The notes beneath the pieces were generated by a model that saw only the letters and a program-made list of their open reading frames with translations, did no database searches and was not told the DNA's origin. Of a DNA stretch of 64,000 bases, positions 19,985 to 31,893 are shown piece after piece (position 1 is the stretch's first letter; the number at the start of each line of letters is the position of its first letter). The position numbers and the translations under genes were made by a program. The DNA is from Taudactylus pleione (taxonomy: Eukaryota > Chordata > Amphibia > Anura > Myobatrachidae): the NCBI GenBank assembly GCA_031769625.1, contig JAUIMM010000002.1:1860001-1924000 (forward strand), in the 5' to 3' direction.

Positions 19985-22900
19985 AGGTCCGGGGCTTAGG
20001 GAAATTTTCAATAGAATCTTTCCGGCTCCCATTTTGAAATCAAGCACCAGAATAAATTTCAATCACCGTAGGGATTCATTTTGGATGGGTACTGAAAGTT
20101 ACAAGCAGAAATTGGGGCACTTTTTGAAAAAAAAATTTCCAGTCAAAACGTAAGGTCCAGGGCTTAGGGAAATTTTCATATGGGGAAAACTCTCTTCGGC
20201 TACCATGTTAAAACCAGTCATCCAAATCAACTTCTGTTGCAGCAGGGTTTCATTTCGGATGGGTACCGAAAGTGTCGAGCAGAATTGGGGCACTTTTGGA
20301 ATTAAAAAATTTCAGTCAAATCTTCAGGTCCAGGGCTTAGGAAATTTTCATACAGCGAAACATCCGGCTCCCATGTTAAAACCAAGCACCAGAATCAACT
20401 TCTGTTGCTGCAGTGATTCATTTTGGATGGGTACTTTTGGAATTTAAATTTTTCATTCAAGACCTAAGGTTTAGGGAAATTTTCATATGGGGAAAGATCT
20501 TTTTCTCTACCATGTTAAAACCAAGCACCTAAATCAACTTCTGTTGCAGTGGGGATTAATTTTGGATGGGTACTGAAAGTTTAAAGCAGAAATTGGGGCA
20601 ATTTTGGAATTTTCATTTTTCAGTCAAAACTTAAGGTCCAGGGCTTAGGTAAATTTTCAATACCAGGAAAAATCTTTCCGGCTCCCATGTTAAAACCAAG
20701 CATCAGAATCAAGTTCAATGACTGTGGGGATTAATTTCAGATGGGTACTGAAAGTTATAAGCAGAAATTGGGTACTTTTGGAATTTTTATTTTTCAGTCA
20801 AAAGTTAAGGCCTCCCTGGGGCTTTGGGAAATTTTCATATGGGGAAACATCTTTCCGGCTCCAATGTTAAAACCAAGCACCAAAATCAACTTCTATCGCA
20901 AAGGTGATTCATTTTGGATGGGTACTAACATTTTCAAGTAGAATTTGAGGCACTTTTGGAATTTTCAGTTTTCAGTCAAAAGTCAAGGTCCCCCTGGGCC
21001 TTAGGGAAATTTTCATATGGGTAAAAACCTTTTCGGCTGCCATGTCAAAACCAAACACCCATATAAATTTCTGTTGCAGCGGGGATTCATTTTGGATGGG
21101 TACCTAAAGTTTCAAACAGGAATTGGGGCACTTTGGACATTTTCATTTTTCAGTCAAAACTTAAGGTCTGGGGCTTAGGGAAATTTTCAATACAGGGAAA
21201 AATCTTCCCAGCTCCCGTGTTAAAACCAAGCACCAGAATAAATTTCAATCACCCACCGGGATTCATTTTGGATGGACACTGAAAGTTTCAAGTTGAATTT
21301 GGGGTACTTTTTTTAATTTTCATTTTTTTGTCAAAATGTTAGGTGTGGGGCTTAGGGAAATGTTCATACGGGGAAACATCTTTCTGGCTCCCATGTTAAC
21401 ACCAAGCACCAGAATCAATTTCAATCATTGCGGGGATTCATTTTGGATAGGTACTGAGAGTTACAAGCTGAAATTGAGGCACTTTTGGAATTTTCATTTT
21501 TCAGTCAAAACATAAGCTCTGGGGCTTAGGGAAATTTTCAATATGGGGAAAAATCTTTCTGGCTCCCATTTTAAAACCAAGCACCCAAATCAACTTCTGT
21601 TGCAGCGGGGATTCATTTTGGATGGGCACCAAAAGTTTCAAGCAGAAATTCAGTCACTTTTGGAATTTTCATTTTTCAGTCAAAAGTTAAGGTCCTCCTG
21701 GGGCTTTGGGAAATTTTCATATGGGGAAAAATCTTTCCAGCTCCCATGTTAAAACCAAGCACCAGAATCAATTTCAATCATTGCAGGGATTCATTTTGGA
21801 TGGGTACTGAAAGTTACAAGCAGAAATTGTGGCACTTTTGGAATTTTCATTTCTACAGTCAAAACTTAAGGTCCAGGGTTTAGGTAAATTTTCATATGGG
21901 GAAAAATCTTTTCAACTGCCATGTCAAAACCAAGCACCCAAATAAATTTCTGTTGTAGCGGGGATTAATTTTGGATGGGTACCGAAAGTTTCAAGCAGAA
22001 TTGGGACACTTTTGGAATTTTCATTTTTCAGTCAAAACTTAAGGTCCAGGGCTTAGGAAAATTTTCATACAGGGAAACATCTTTCCAGCTCCCATGTTAA
22101 AACTAAGCAGCAGAATTTACTTCTGTCACTACGGTGACTCATTTAGGATAGGTACCAAAAATTTCAAGTAGAAATTGGGGCACTTTTGAAATCTTCATTT
22201 TCAGTCAAAAGTTAAGGTCCGGGCTTAATGAAATTTTCATATGGGGAAATGTCTTTCCAGCTTCAATTTTAAAACCAAGCACAACAATACATTTCAATCA
22301 CCACTGGGATTCATTTTGGATGGGTACTGAAAGTTAGAAGCAGAAATTGGGGCACTTTTGGAATTTTTGATTTTCAGTCAAAACGTAAGGTGAGCTTAGG
22401 GAAATTTTCAATACAGGGAAAAATCTTTTTGGCTCCCATGTAAAACACCAAGCACCCAAATCAACTTCTGTTGCAGCGGGGATTAATTTTGGATGGGAAC
22501 CAACAGTTTCAAGCAGAATTGGGGCACTTTTGGAATTTTCATTTTTCAGGCAAAAGTTAAGGTTCGGGGCTTAGGGAAATGTTCCAATTTTGGAAAAATA
22601 TTTTTGGCTCCATGTTAAAAAAAAAAACACATTAACTTATTTTGCAGCGGGGATTCATTTTGGATGGGTACCTAAAGTTTCAAGCAGAAATTGGGGCACT
22701 TTTGAAATTTAAACTTTTCAATCAAAAGTTAAGGTTCGGGGCTTAGGGAACTTTTCAATACAGGGAAAAATCTTTCCAGCTCCCATGTTAAATCCAAGCA
22801 CAAGAATAAATTTCAGTCACCGCCGGGATTCATTTTGGATGGGTGCTGAAAGTTACAAGATGAAATTGGGGCACTTTTGGAATTTTCGTTTTACAGTCAA

Positions 22901-24060
22901 AACATAAGATTCCGGGCTTAGGGAAATTTTCATATGGGTAAAAATCTTTTTGGCTACCATGGTAAACCAAGAACACAAATTAACTTCTGTAGCAGCGGGG
23001 ATTTATTTTGGATGGGTACCTAAAGTTTCAAGCAGAAATTGGGGCACTTTTGACATTTTCATTTTTCAGTCAAAACTTAAGGTCCAGGGCTTAGGGAAAT
23101 TTTCAATACAGGGAAAAATCTTTCCAGCTGCCATGTTAAAACAAGCACCAGAATAAGTTTCAATCACCCCGGGGATTCATTTTGGATGGACACTGAAATT
23201 TTCAAGGAGAATTTGGGGCACTTTTGGAATTTTCATTTTTCAGTCAAAACGTAAGGTCCGGGGCTTAGGAAAATTTCCAATATGGGGAAAAATCTTTCTG
23301 GCTCCCATGTTAAAACCAAGCACCAGAATCAATTTCAATCACCGTGAGGATTCATTTTGGATGGGTATTGAAAGTTACAAGCATAAATTGGGGCACTTTG
23401 GATTTTTTTTTTTCAGTCAAAACGTAAGATCTGGGGCTTAGGGCAAAATTTACTAAGCGGTGGTTTGACGGCGGTTTCTATTCTATTCTAAACCCCGGGG
23501 GTTTGGTGGGGGTTTCTATTCTATTCTAAACCCCGGGGGTTTGGTGGCGGTTTTGCAGTGATCTTTAAATGACAGCCCTGTTCTATTCTATTCTAAAATG
23601 TGTTTTGACTGGTTTGGCGGCGGTTTTGCTATCTGCAGATTTACTAAGTCCAAAACCGCTGCAAAACTGCCATCAAAACACATTTTAGAATAGAACAGGG
23701 CTGTCATTTAGAAACCACTGCAAAACCGCTACCAAACCCCCGGGGTTTAGAATAGAATAGAAACCGCCACCAAACCGCCAGAGTTTAGAATAGAATAGAA
23801 ACCCCCACCAAACCGCCACTTAGTAAATTTTGCCCTTAGGGTAATTTTCATACGGGCAAAAATCATTCTGGCTCCCATATTAAAAGCAAGCTTCAAAATC
23901 AATTTCTGTCATTGCGGGGATTCATTTTGGATGGGTACTGAAAGTTTTAAGCAGAAGTTTGGCCACTTTTGCAATTTTCATTTTTCAGTCAAAACTTAAA
24001 GCCTGGAGTTTAGGAAAATTTTCATACGGGTAAAAATCTTTTCGGCTCCCATGCTAAAAC
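19985..24060. repeat. Satellite array, about 175-bp unit, about 22 copies
   Basis: The units share CAGTCAAAACTTAAGGTCCG, GGGCTTAGGGAAATTTTCAT, CCATGTTAAAACCAAGCACC, GGGATTCATTTTGGATGGGT and TTGGGGCACTTTTGGAATTT. The block CAGTCAAAA recurs about every 170-178 bp from 20142 to 23985. Copies differ by roughly 10-20 percent by eye, so the array is old. One foldback element (23441-23835) interrupts it. ORFs in it are not genes. Confidence 0.92.
23441..23835. mobile_element. 395-bp foldback element in the satellite
   Basis: It starts GGGCAAAATTTACTAAGCGG and ends CCACTTAGTAAATTTTGCCC, and most of its length folds into one long imperfect hairpin (TTCTATTCTATTCTAAACCC on the left, GGGTTTAGAATAGAATAG on the right). 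TTA flanks both sides (23438-23440 and 23836-23838) and the satellite unit is continuous across the site. A 3-bp TTA duplication suggests a Harbinger-type MITE. Terminal relatives occur near 5355 and 52195. Confidence 0.85.
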
Positions 24061-26413
24061 CAAGCAGTAGGGTAGGACGTGGCCTAGCTTGCAACCTGAC
24101 CAGACGTGGAAAGTTGAGCTCCTGCTCTATATACCTTTTACGGGTCCTGATAAATGCTCCAGTCTGTGCTACACCGCATACCTGGTGGTCCCTGGGCTTT
24201 AACTACACCTCTGCACCACCGCCTGACCTCCGGAGTAACTTTATGCTCCCAGCCTTACCACGGTCTATTTACCGCCTGGAAACCTCGCATTTGTAGTGTC
24301 CGCGACGTGGCAGTTCCATCATAGCCGTGGTAGCCGCCGGACGCTGCCGCTACCACCGAGTGATTCAGCTAGTTCTTTTTTGGGGCCTCCTGCACCAGCA
24401 GACCTCCTTGCCACCTTTTTTAGGCCCCTGATGACGGATGTACATTTGGCCATGGGATGCTGGGGGCTGTCATGTTAGCCTTCGCTGAGCCTCCCTGACC
24501 CTCTGCAGAACTCCTACCTATGAGTGATGGCTGTGGATCCCTGGACTGCATGCCTTCCTTCCTCCTACAGGTGACCCTGCTTGATTGGGACTTCGAACCC
24601 CGTGGCTGGTGCCTGGAGGAACCGCTTCTGCTGCTGTGGGAGACGTGGTGAGCTGGGACCCTGCTTTTGCCTGTCAGCTTGGTCTCTTTATTGGACTTTC
24701 CTGGCTGTGTGACCCCCTCCTGCTGGAGATCGGTGTGGATGCTGATGGGAGGTATGATTCGGCAGATCCTGCACCTTACTGCTGTCTAGTCTTCCTGGTG
24801 CCTGGGGAGATCAAGAAACTTACTGGAGATCAGGGCTTCCTGACCTTGGTGACCTCGGGCAGCGTCTGCTCTTGAATAACGAAGGGCCAGGCTACATACC
24901 TTCCCCAGGTGCTAACCTTGTTTTGTCTACTCTTCTACATATTAACAACCTCTTGTTAAACCTTTTCACTTTTCCCTATTCTTTTTACCTACCTCCCTTT
25001 TGTGAGTTCCACTCCCCTTGGTCTCTCCTATCTCATGCCAAATCCTATCTGACCCTTCCTTCTTCCCCTGCTTATTCTCTTATTTGCTGCTAAAGTCGAG
25101 GACCTTCGTGGTATTCCAGATCATCGTGGCAAATCCAATTTATGCTGGGACTTGATAGGCGATGTTGTGGAGTTCCGGAGGGGACATTCTGTATTGGGCT
25201 GCGTGGATCAGCATATAAAGCCCTCAGAGACATGTCATACTTCATTTATGAGTACACACATTGTTAATATTGAAGGTGCTATTTTTCATTGTTCATTTTA
25301 TATACCGTATCTTACCATTGCAAATATTTTTTGGGCTTTGTCTCCACCTTGTGGTGATTGTTGTGATTACACCCAGCCTTAGCATTGTATGCAGTTGACT
25401 GTAAAAAGGTCATTTCGAAACAATCACAGCCCTTTTACCCAATATTGGAGGCAGATTATCAGAATTCACTCCTGTTTAATTACTCTGCAGTATGACCGAT
25501 ACTTCAGTCCTTTCTATTTTTGATTATTTTTTTTGTATTTAATTTTTCGAGTAAATATTGTTTGATTGTGATTACCAGTGGGTGTGTCTTCCTAGGAGGA
25601 CACATTTTAAAGAAGCTTCTAGCTTTTTGGAAAGTGGAATATATTTTTTGCAATTTATGCGCTCCAAAATCACTGTTTTCAATAAGGGATAAATTACCGG
25701 CAAAGGCTATACACACAGATCGGCCCCCGGTAACTACTAATCACTGGAAATTAGCTCCATAAAGAGGAAGCGCCAGGCGCAGCTGTCACTTTAACGGCCT
25801 AGCACCTTGTTTCTCTGTAAAATTATTAATATTATTATCCGTGTATTATTTATTGTTTGTATATTTTCTAGCATGGATTTCTGCTTCATTGGTTTTTTTT
25901 GGTGTGTCTTGTGCAATGTAATTTGTATTGAATTGTATTGTATTGTACATTGTACGCTATACATACTGAAAGAAGGTTTTATATTCTTCATTCGTTGTCA
26001 TTTTGAATTTGTTTTGTGTTATTTTTTTCTATTCAACGCTCCATGTATAGCTATTTGCTACAATCAGATTTTCATATATTTCTGAGATGTTTGGAATGTA
26101 AGAACGTTGTAACCTTTTATCCTTTTTAGTGCTTATGTCATAGTTATGTGATAGCATTATTTTTATTGTGTGTCTCTCTACAACCCACGGTGCCCTCTAA
26201 CATATTTATTTGTGTAGGTTATGCATAAATATCTTGACCCACACCCAGCCAAAAACATGGTAGACTCCTCAAAATAAGCCCAATGTCTCCCCTTGTTCTC
26301 CTAGTGGCTGGGACTCTCCGCCAGCCTCTCCGTCCATCTACCTCTATGAACCTCAAGCACAGACTCTTCCTGCCCATATAGCTTCTCCGTCTGCTACAGC
26401 AGCAGCACAGGAA

Positions 26414-27160
26414 ATGCTTTTAGTGATTAAGCCAATTATGGAACAACAGTTTCAGGAGTTTGGAAACACTTTATCCTTTGTGGTATCTCAATTGGAGTCT
26501 CATACTAAAAGAATAGTAACTTTAGAACAAAGAACAAGTGATAATGAGGATAACACTGTAACACTTCAATCCTCATCTGATACGCACAAGGTCACTATTA
26601 AATCCTTGGTAGATAAAATTGATGACTTGGAGAACAGAAGTCGTCGTAATAGTTTAAGATTTATTGGAATTCCAGAATCCATCACGGGCTGAGCCTTGAC
26701 ACAATACTTACAAACAGACTTAAATAGTGCATTAGGTCTCCCCAATTCTGACAACTCTATGATTATTGAACAGGCTCGTATGCTAGGCCCTGAAAGAGAC
26801 TCATCAGACAGTCACTCCAGACCGCTCATTGCAAGATATTTAAATTTTAGAGATAAAGAATTGGTATTACAAATGTACCATTAGGCTGCCTCTGTAATGG
26901 TAGATGGTCAGAAGATCTTGATATTTCAGGATTTTTTGGCAGCGGTCTAACAGAAACGTAGAGAATTTTCCCCAATATTTAAAATATTATTTGAAAATCA
27001 CAATCAATTCTCTTTACTATTTCTACTATTTCCTGCTAAGCTTAAAATCACAATTAAGGGAAAGGTTTACTTTTTTGATGATCCTCGATCAGCGAGACAA
27101 GTTATCTCCACTCTATCATCCTCTGATGACCTCTTCTCTGGTTCCCATGGATGAAAGACG
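26414..27160 (+). pseudogene. L1-type ORF1 protein, broken
   Basis: The first segment carries SQLESHTKRIVTLEQRTSDN and later KSLVDKIDDLENRSRRNSLR, then FIGIPESITG: the coiled coil followed by the conserved ENRSRRxNLRxxGIPE start of the L1 RNA-binding domain. After a TGA near 26691 it continues as ALTQYLQTDLNSALGL and IARYLNFRDKELVLQ. After further stops it reads KGKVYFFDDPRSARQV. At least three stops or shifts are visible. It would have been an RNA-binding nucleic-acid chaperone. Confidence 0.75.
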
Positions 27161-27639
27161 AGGGAACTGTTTTCATTAGTATACTTTATATTAGAGAGAA
27201 ACAAATGTTTAAAAATTCTTCACTCTTTGTTGAGGGATTTTTCTCCTGATATTATTTCTTCTCTTTTTATTTTCTTACCTTCATGTTTTTATTATTGCAA
27301 TTGAATGTCGTCCAATTTGTCAATGTTTCTAATGCCAGTATGCAGTGTCATAATGGTGATTTCCTTCAATTGATTGGAAAATGTAAAGATTGGAACAAAA
27401 TTGTGGTTGCATTGATGTATAGGCTAACTATCAACATATTTTTCCTTTGTGGGAGAGTTGGTGGGCGCGGTCGGCACGGAACCTTGAGGTGGACATCTGT
27501 ATCCTCCACTGCCTGGGATGGGGGATCAGAAACGTTGGTAAATATGCTTTACATATTGTTCTTTAACAAAACAGGTGTGGGTTATTGGCTGCTTATAACT
27601 GTAGCGACCCTTTGAGACACGTATCTGACTCAGTCCATG

Positions 27640-28690
27640 TGGCATCGTGAAATGTACACAGTTTGAACTCCCCCATGAAACGTAGAAAGGTGTGTACCTA
27701 TCTGAAAAAATTGTCTCCAGGCATTGTATTTTTACAGGAGACTCATTGGGCTACCTCTCAGTCCATGACTCTAAGGGATAATTGGATCAGGGAAAGTGTC
27801 TCTGCTTTTTTTACTTCTAAAAAACGCGGTGTAGCAATTTTATTCCATAAACGATTACAATACTCCTCAATAGTGGATTCAGTATTGGATGGGGAAGGTC
27901 AATTTATACGACTTGATGTACTTATACGAGGCACATTATACACATTACTTAACCTTTACACCCCTACAACCCCTAATACACAATATTTCAATGCTATATC
28001 TAACTTGTAACGTACCACCCAAAATTTAATAGTGGGTGGAGATTTAAATAGTGTAGCAGGCCACCATTTAGATAGATCTGGAGTGTCTTCTCTTAGGCCT
28101 ACCTTAGGAGATGCCGGTATACATTTACTTCAAAATGTCCATAACCTTCACGATGTTTGGAGGGTTCTCAACCCCTCTGATAGAACTTACACTTTTCACT
28201 CTTATGTACACCACACTTCTTCAAGAATACACTACTTTGTGCTCTCTGGTCCGGTGCTTTCAAGGGTTGCCTCAGTTGATAAACATGATATAGTTATATT
28301 TGATCACGCCACTATATCTGTTTGTTTCACTACCAGGAATCCTGCTGTTTCTTCTAGATTCTGGCGGTTCCCGACTTCATTGAGCCACTCTGATCATTTT
28401 ACTCAATATCTTCAGAATAAATGGCAGGACTTTACCGATGATAATCTGGAGCATTAGTAAGACCCTGCCCTTTTCTGGGCAACTTTTAAAGCTGTTCTTA
28501 GAGGTTATATCATTGCTTATTAGGCCCGGAGATGGCGGGAGTATCAGCAGAAGTATGATTCGCTTTACCAGTCAGTTTCTTCAGCTTATCAAGTCTATAT
28601 ATCTGACCCCTCAGACCCTAATCTTCTTGACTACAGCCAAAAGCGTCAACTGCTCGAAAACTTTCTTTTTGCTAATGCACAAGTGCAGGT
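27640..28690 (+). pseudogene. L1-type ORF2 endonuclease region, broken
   Basis: The frame begins near NVHSLNSPMKRRKV, where a TGA replaces the usual Trp just upstream (about 27650). It continues GIVFLQETHWATSQS, GGDLNSVAGHHLDRSG and DKHDIVIFDHATISVCF, the metal-binding and catalytic blocks of an APE-type endonuclease. In-frame stops near 28008 and 28455 break it. Beyond that, SAYQVYISDPSDPNLLDYSQ leads towards the reverse transcriptase, which is cut off by the insertion at 28691. Confidence 0.78.
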
Positions 28691-30464
28691 TGCTAAGGGT
28701 GAAGGCCTCAAGTTCTAAAGGTCTTATCATCTCTCTACTGCTACTGCCCTAACATAAACCTTATGAGATCTATTAATAATGTTACAAATTAATTACAATA
28801 AAATAAGGACATAAAAAATAAATTATGGAATGTAATGAATTGAAACCACTAATATCACCAATGATGTTTATTTAATTGGTAAGATGTTATTTGATAAGTG
28901 GCCAATGGTGTTATTGAACAATGCAGCAAGGTGACGGCCTCAGCCCAAGCGGATCTTTTCATCACCTTCTATGGGCACATTCCAGATGGATGACAGAACG
29001 AGCGCTACAACCAGCTGTAGTCTTGATCTAAAGGGAATTCAATTAAAGTTTCAGATCATCAATTCAAAGGAAGAATTAAACATTTATGTTTTAACAATAG
29101 TGAGAATACTCTAAGTATAACAGCAATGACAGGGAAACCAGAATACAATTCCCCAAATAATTCTAATGAAAATTATGTAATGACAAAGTGTAAGCAATCA
29201 TAGTTTTAGTTATGTGAAAAAAAGTCATTTTTATCCCAATTTTTAAATTGTAATCCAATGGGATTGTGTTATACAGCATATGGAATCCACAATAAAATAT
29301 TTTTAATTTGTCATTTAATGGGATCTTCTTAATTTTTAAGGCAAATACATTTTAAATATTTTTATCTACAGGAAAATCTTTTTAATTGGTAGTCAAATGG
29401 ATTTTCTTCTTCTTGTAATGTATTGGTATTTTCTTAATGTGTAATCCGCAAGAAATAAAAAAAAAACAACAACAATGGAAGACACAAACAGTTCAGCTCA
29501 GACTTTCTCTGCAGAATGACTATGAGCTGGCTCAGCCAATTACAAGTGGTTTCCTATACTAGCTGTTGTGATTGGTAGACTGTGAGGTGAGTCATGGGGA
29601 TTCTTTGCTTTACCCATAAATCAGTACAGATTCAATGAATCTCTGCTGACATGGGAAAAAAATAATATTTAGCAACGCTATGAGGCTCCATTCCTGTCAA
29701 TTCATTTCCTATTGATTTCAATAGAGTGTCTATGTGTAGCACACAACTCCATTGCAACAAATGGGCCACTGGAATGTCCATTGACAGGAATTGCAAAAAT
29801 ACAGCACAATGTTGGTATAACCAATAGCATATACAGATGCAGGGTCAAAGGGTCTCTACCCAGCCTCTTGTCTTATTATCCCATTCCATCCCCACTGATG
29901 AACCTGAATAAAGTGTAGATGATAAATTACTAACCCATCTTTGAAGCCTGTTTAATGCACAATTAAATTGGACATCTACTATATATTAGCCATCAGATTA
30001 TGGGACTGTTTTATACAACACATACCTAATTGAGTATCAGATTGGGGTCTGCTTAGTATACTGGCCACCAGATTGGGGTCTGCTTAGCATACCGACGACC
30101 AGATTGGAGTCTGCTTAGAATACTGGCCACCAGATTGGGGTCTTCTTAGTATACTGGCCACCAGATAGGGGTCTGCTTAGTAAAATGGCCACCAGGTTGG
30201 ATTCCTTATACATGCATATAATCTCCACCTTGGGATATCTTGTTTGGACACAGGATTTTTTTCCCAAATGAGAATAAGTGAGCTCATCACTACATCTGGA
30301 GGTTCTCCTGTGTATTTGGGAAACTATCCCTAATAGATCTTGCTCTATAAAACTGTCTTTTAAACCCCATGGAGCGGCTATGTGTGGATATGGTGTATTC
30401 ATCTACATATTAGATAACTATACCTGTGTGTACAGAATAATTGTTATTGATATACTAAGATCTG
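28691..30464. repeat. Long dispersed repeat, copy B, inserted in the L1
   Basis: It matches 16661-19417 from TGCTAAGGGTGAAGGCCTCA to TATACTAAGATCTG. It lacks about 900 bp of copy A (roughly 17855-18780) and carries five or six units of the GGCCACCAGATTGGGG minisatellite at 30040-30200. It interrupts the L1 ORF2 relic, so this family moved after the L1 inserted. Confidence 0.7.
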
Positions 30465-30476
30465 ATTTTATATATA

Positions 30477-30897
30477 CAGGTTGAGTCTCCAATATCCAAA
30501 ATGCTTGGGACCAGGGGTATTATGGATAACGGAATATTCCGTATTTTGGAATATTTGCATATCATAATGAAATATCTTAGGAATGGGACCCAAATATACA
30601 CACAGAATGCATTTATGTGTTATATACACCTTATACATACAGCCTGCAGGTAATTTTATACAATATTTTCAATAATTTTGTGGCTCAAACAAACTTTGTG
30701 TACAAACATAAAATTCAGTTGTTTCATATACACCTTATACACACAGCCTGATGGTAATTGTATGCAATATTTGTAATAATTTGTGCCTTAGACAAAGTTT
30801 TGGTACATTGAACCATCAAAGATCAAAGGTTAATTTTCTCAGTCAAGCCCCAAAACTTCTGTATTTCGGAATGTTTGGATATGGGAGACTCAACCTG
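30477..30897. mobile_element. Tigger-like (pogo) non-autonomous element
   Basis: It starts CAGGTTGAGTCTCCAATATC and ends ATATGGGAGACTCAACCTG, with TA on both sides (30475-30476 and 30898-30899). Interior blocks such as CAAAATGCTTGGGACC, GGAATATTTGCATATCATAA and CATATACACCTTATACA resemble, from memory, the mammalian Tigger7-type consensus. No transposase is present. The TA target site and the inverted ends are directly visible; the family name is from recall. Confidence 0.75.
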
Positions 30898-30899
30898 TA

Positions 30900-31245
30900 T
30901 TAATCTGTGGAATCCGATTGCCCTAAGGGAGGAACCTGCTATAAAAGATCTAACCCCTGTGTGGGTAGAAGCAGGATACTTATTTCTCCCAAACTGTGGC
31001 ATTGGATCATTACTGATGTGTTTTTTGGTGAGAGGGTCTTTTTTAGAACCGTTATTGAGAAAAAATCAGCAGAAGGTTTCTCAAAGAAAGGAACATTTTC
31101 ATCAGTGTTCAGCATATGACATTTCTGATTGGAACTTCCTCCCATCGCTACAATATAGTGTTTAAGCTATTGTCTCCAGCTAAAGATTTTTATGTGCTTG
31201 GTGCACCCTCTAAGTGTTTTTTGTTAAATATATATATATATATAT
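30900..31245. other. No gene recognised; ends in (TA)n
   Basis: Several short open frames overlap here, none with splice signals or a recognisable motif. The last bases (about 31229-31245) are a TA microsatellite into which the hAT element inserted. Confidence 0.4.
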
Positions 31246-31893
31246 TAGAGGTGTGCACCGGCCACTTTTCGTGTTTTGTGTTTTGGTTTTGGATCTGGAT
31301 CTTTCTTCGTGTTTTGGATCTGGATTGGTTTTGCCAAAACCACCCTTCCGTGTTTTGGGTTCTGGGTTTTGTGTTTTGGATCTGTATTTTTTTTATTTTT
31401 TTTAAAAAGCATAAAAACAGCTAAAATCACAGAATTTGTGGGTATTTCTGCTCATATGCTATTATTAACCTCAATAACCTTAATTTCCACTAATTTCCAG
31501 TCTATTCTGCACACCTCACACCTCACAATAGTGTTTTTATGTGCAAAAGGTTGCACCGAGGTAGCTGGATGACTATGCTAAGCGATACGAGTGGGCGGCA
31601 CAAACACGTGGCCCATCTAGGAGTGGCATTGCAGTGGCAGACAGGATGGCAGTTTGAAAAACTAGGCCCCAAACTGTACATAATGCAAATGCAAAGAAAA
31701 AAAAGAGGTGCAAGATGGAATTGTCCTTGGGCCCTCCCACCCACCCTTATGTTGTATAAACAGGACATGCATACTTTAGCAAACCAATCATTTCAGCGCC
31801 AGGGTCTGCCACACGACTGTGGCTGAAATGATTGGTTCGTTTGGGCCCCCACAAAACAAGCTGGCAATTAATCTGTCCCTGCACAAACTGGCT

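Larger units (their letters stand above)
24061..28690 (+). mobile_element. L1-like non-LTR retrotransposon, decayed and cut
   Basis: A GC-richer leader of about 2.2 kb (from GGACGTGGCCTAGCTTGCAA) is followed by an ORF1 relic (26414-27160) and an ORF2 relic (about 27640-28690). It is cut by copy B of the long dispersed repeat, and no ORF2 downstream part was seen after it. The order, coiled-coil ORF1 and APE endonuclease in ORF2 fit the L1/Tx1 clade. Stops and frameshifts show that it is long dead. Confidence 0.75.
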
